Below, in pieces: positions 62,180-64,000 of a stretch of DNA of 64,000 nt. Origin of the DNA: Megaleporinus macrocephalus (lineage: Eukaryota > Chordata > Actinopteri > Characiformes > Anostomidae). The position numbers and the translations under genes were made by a program. The stretch's first letter is position 1; the number at the start of each line of letters is the position of its first letter. The stretch is from positions 16,890,194 to 16,954,193 of the forward strand of contig CM038711.1 of the NCBI GenBank assembly GCA_021613375.1, given 5' to 3'. The notes under the pieces are model-generated. The model searched no databases. It was given only the letters and a program-made list of their open reading frames with translations, and was not told the DNA's origin.

Positions 62180-62300
62180 TTGGATCCCCAGTAGATCTTA
62201 TAATGATTGCAGCTGTTTCTCCAGGGCTAGCTCTGTGTACTTAGTCACTGGATTCATAGTCACACTCCAACCATGATGGGTCAGTATGGTCAATGTTAGA
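62180..62300. repeat. Possible dispersed retroposon scrap
   Basis: The phrase tttatttggatccccagtag, followed by gcagctgtttctccagggct, resembles a fish repeat reading ggatccccattag...gcagcagctactcttcctgggg. Short and diverged. Confidence 0.35.
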
Positions 62301-64000
62301 TCTTTTCCCTAGAACATATATTTGCAAAAACAAGTCAGATAACATGTAAATAATAACTGTTTGATCCTTACATCGTTTGATGTAACTGTTCACATTGTAA
62401 AAAGAGGCATGTGTGTTGGTAAAACGGGGAATTCAGATTTTTCTACATTTCTCTGTAATTAAATGGTCACGAAAGTCATTTAGAGGGTGTGATAAGAAAA
62501 ACACATCTAAAAAAAAAATGCCCGTAAAAGCTCTCGTACAGAAAATGATAACATGAAATGGTTATGAATATGCTGTTTTGTGGTGGGTTTTAATAAAAAA
62601 CATTTTATATTTTATTCCTGGCAGTGTGTTAGGACCATCAGTATTTATTAAATTTATTAGACATTGCATATTAAGCCTTGGAAGGTTCATTGGTTTAGGA
62701 TAGTAAAAAAATAGCTCATCGACCCAATTAAATCTCTATAAAAATGTGTAAAATCTATGCTAAACAATTTGTCAAATTTGTTCAAGTGAATTAATTTATT
62801 TCACGTTGTGTTGGTCTGCAGAAGAGCATGTAAATGTAAATGTTCCGTTACGGGTCTTCTGATGGTCAAATTCTGCTAGGCTTTGGGAGTCACAGAGCCA
62901 TCTTCTGTTGTTGGCTGTCAGGAGTCTCAGTGTCCAAGAGGTCCTGTACCATGTGCATTATTACTCCAATATGATTTAACACAGTGGGCAGATACCAACC
63001 TAATTGGCTTTCAAACCACAGTGATTATTATTGAAAACACTTCTGGATAGTAAGGGCAAAAAAATGGGATTTTTATTGTAGCCCATTTTTGCTCAGTGTA
63101 AAGAGGCCGGTTGTTCCAGGCAGCAGAGAAGGCCACCTTGGAGCCAAAAAGTGTGCCGAAAAGAGGTGGCAGCTGTTAGCTGGGCGAATGATCCCTCTTC
63201 CTCTAAACTGTGGACCACGTTATAGTAGATGCTGGTGACAAACACCCCCAGGTCTTATTACAGACATGCTATTCTGTAAAATGCACACTCAAGATAAGCT
63301 GCGGTTGTTAGTATTGGAGTAAGGCTGACATTTTCTGAAATTAATTCTTTACATTTGTTTCATGAACAAAAACTCAAATTTACTGAATTCTAACAAATCT
63401 TGATGTTGATTTGCATGTTGGTTCTAACCCTAGTAACACATACAGATATTCTAAAGTTCTGTTTCTAGAGTGCAGTTTCTGTCTCTATCCTAAATCTAAG
63501 CCAGCCAAACAGTAACTCACAGCTATAATTATTTTATATGGACTTAAGACAAATATCAAAACTATCACAATTATCCTGAATAAATCCAAAACCGCAGATC
63601 AGAGTAAAAAACAAGAAAATGTAGCTTCTTTGTCCCAGTACTGTGCTGTGTCACCTGCCCAGGCAACATAAACAAAAAGGCTTGTGCATGAGCAATAAAG
63701 GTAACGTGTGATCAGCTGCTGTTGTAGTACTTTTGTACATTTACTTTACATATACCTAAACAGTGTTATATAAAGAAAACGTAATATATATAAAAAATGT
63801 GTTAGTGGATCTTATTGGGCTTTCTGTAGGATTCAGTGAGAATGAAGGAGATTCGTAGGGAGAGGGAGAGTCAGCTAGAGAGGGGTAAGTCAGTGTGTGA
63901 GATTCAGTGAGAGAGGGCTGTCATGCACATTAGTTGGACTATTAACACCTTAAGACCAGATAGTTGTCAGAGAAGGAGGAAGAGCAGATTGCTCTTTTAT

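Larger units (their letters stand above)
47511..64000 (+). other. reln: reln intron 4 (5' part)
   Basis: Phase 1 intron starting gtgagg; its acceptor is beyond the window. It holds a SINE-like copy (47.8 kb), a reverse-strand LINE RT fragment (49.8 kb), palindromic and LTR-like repeats (51.2-53.6 kb), a Tc1 remnant (53.7 kb), a CpG-richer patch (54.75-55.4 kb), dispersed fish repeats (58.8-60.2 kb) and a hAT-like fragment (60.5 kb). The stretches 48000-49700, 55650-58700 and 61000-64000 hold mostly nothing I can name. Confidence 0.8.

Noticed and set aside
47511..64000. Reelin exon 5 within the window
   Set aside because: No reading frame with the expected HSDSIILRDDFD-like segment was found on the + strand.

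Overview
The window is vertebrate genomic DNA, almost certainly from a teleost fish. It lies inside one large gene on the + strand, the reelin gene (reln). Three short exons with canonical splice sites encode consecutive pieces of the N-terminal reeler domain: exon 2 (12132-12239), exon 3 (32694-32829) and exon 4 (47440-47510), numbered as in human RELN. The reading phases join cleanly from exon to exon. Neither exon 1 (signal peptide) nor exon 5 was found, so the window opens in intron 1 and closes in intron 4. Introns 2 and 3 are complete, at 20454 and 14610 bp. Total coding sequence is only 315 bp in 64 kb.

The remainder is AT-rich intron filled with decayed transposable elements and microsatellites. 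Intron 1 (1-12131) holds a (GA)n tract, a near-perfect 70-nt hairpin at 5734-5803, an internally deleted Tc1 element near 6 kb and a degraded DNA-transposon copy near 7.7 kb. Intron 2 (12240-32693) holds an L2-like LINE scrap, a large broken Tx1-type L1 LINE (17365-22981) bounded by a 16-bp imperfect target duplication and interrupted by a solo LTR (19747-20642), two reverse-strand Tc1 transposase pseudogenes, several microsatellites and a CT tract that runs into the exon 3 splice acceptor. Intron 3 (32830-47439) holds LINE 3' scraps, two Tc1 remnants, MITE-like elements, a palindrome and a 77-bp TG repeat. Intron 4 (47511-64000) holds a tRNA-derived SINE-like copy, a LINE RT fragment, an LTR-like region, a Tc1 remnant, a hAT-like fragment with a large inverted repeat, and two dispersed repeats of a kind common in fish.

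Taxon: the reelin exons are vertebrate and the repeats (Tc1 families, Tx1-L1, SINE tails of the TTTGGATAAAAG type) are teleost. One repeat at 59925-60170 resembles a family I associate from memory with otophysan fish (characins, catfish, electric fishes); this is weak evidence.

No bacterial-type operon, CRISPR array, intact tRNA or rRNA gene, or novel multigene system is visible. The most interesting points are the nested LTR-in-LINE insertion, the microsatellite used as a polypyrimidine tract, the fish-specific change in the reeler-domain loop, the hairpin at 5.7 kb and several candidate conserved noncoding blocks that need alignment to test.
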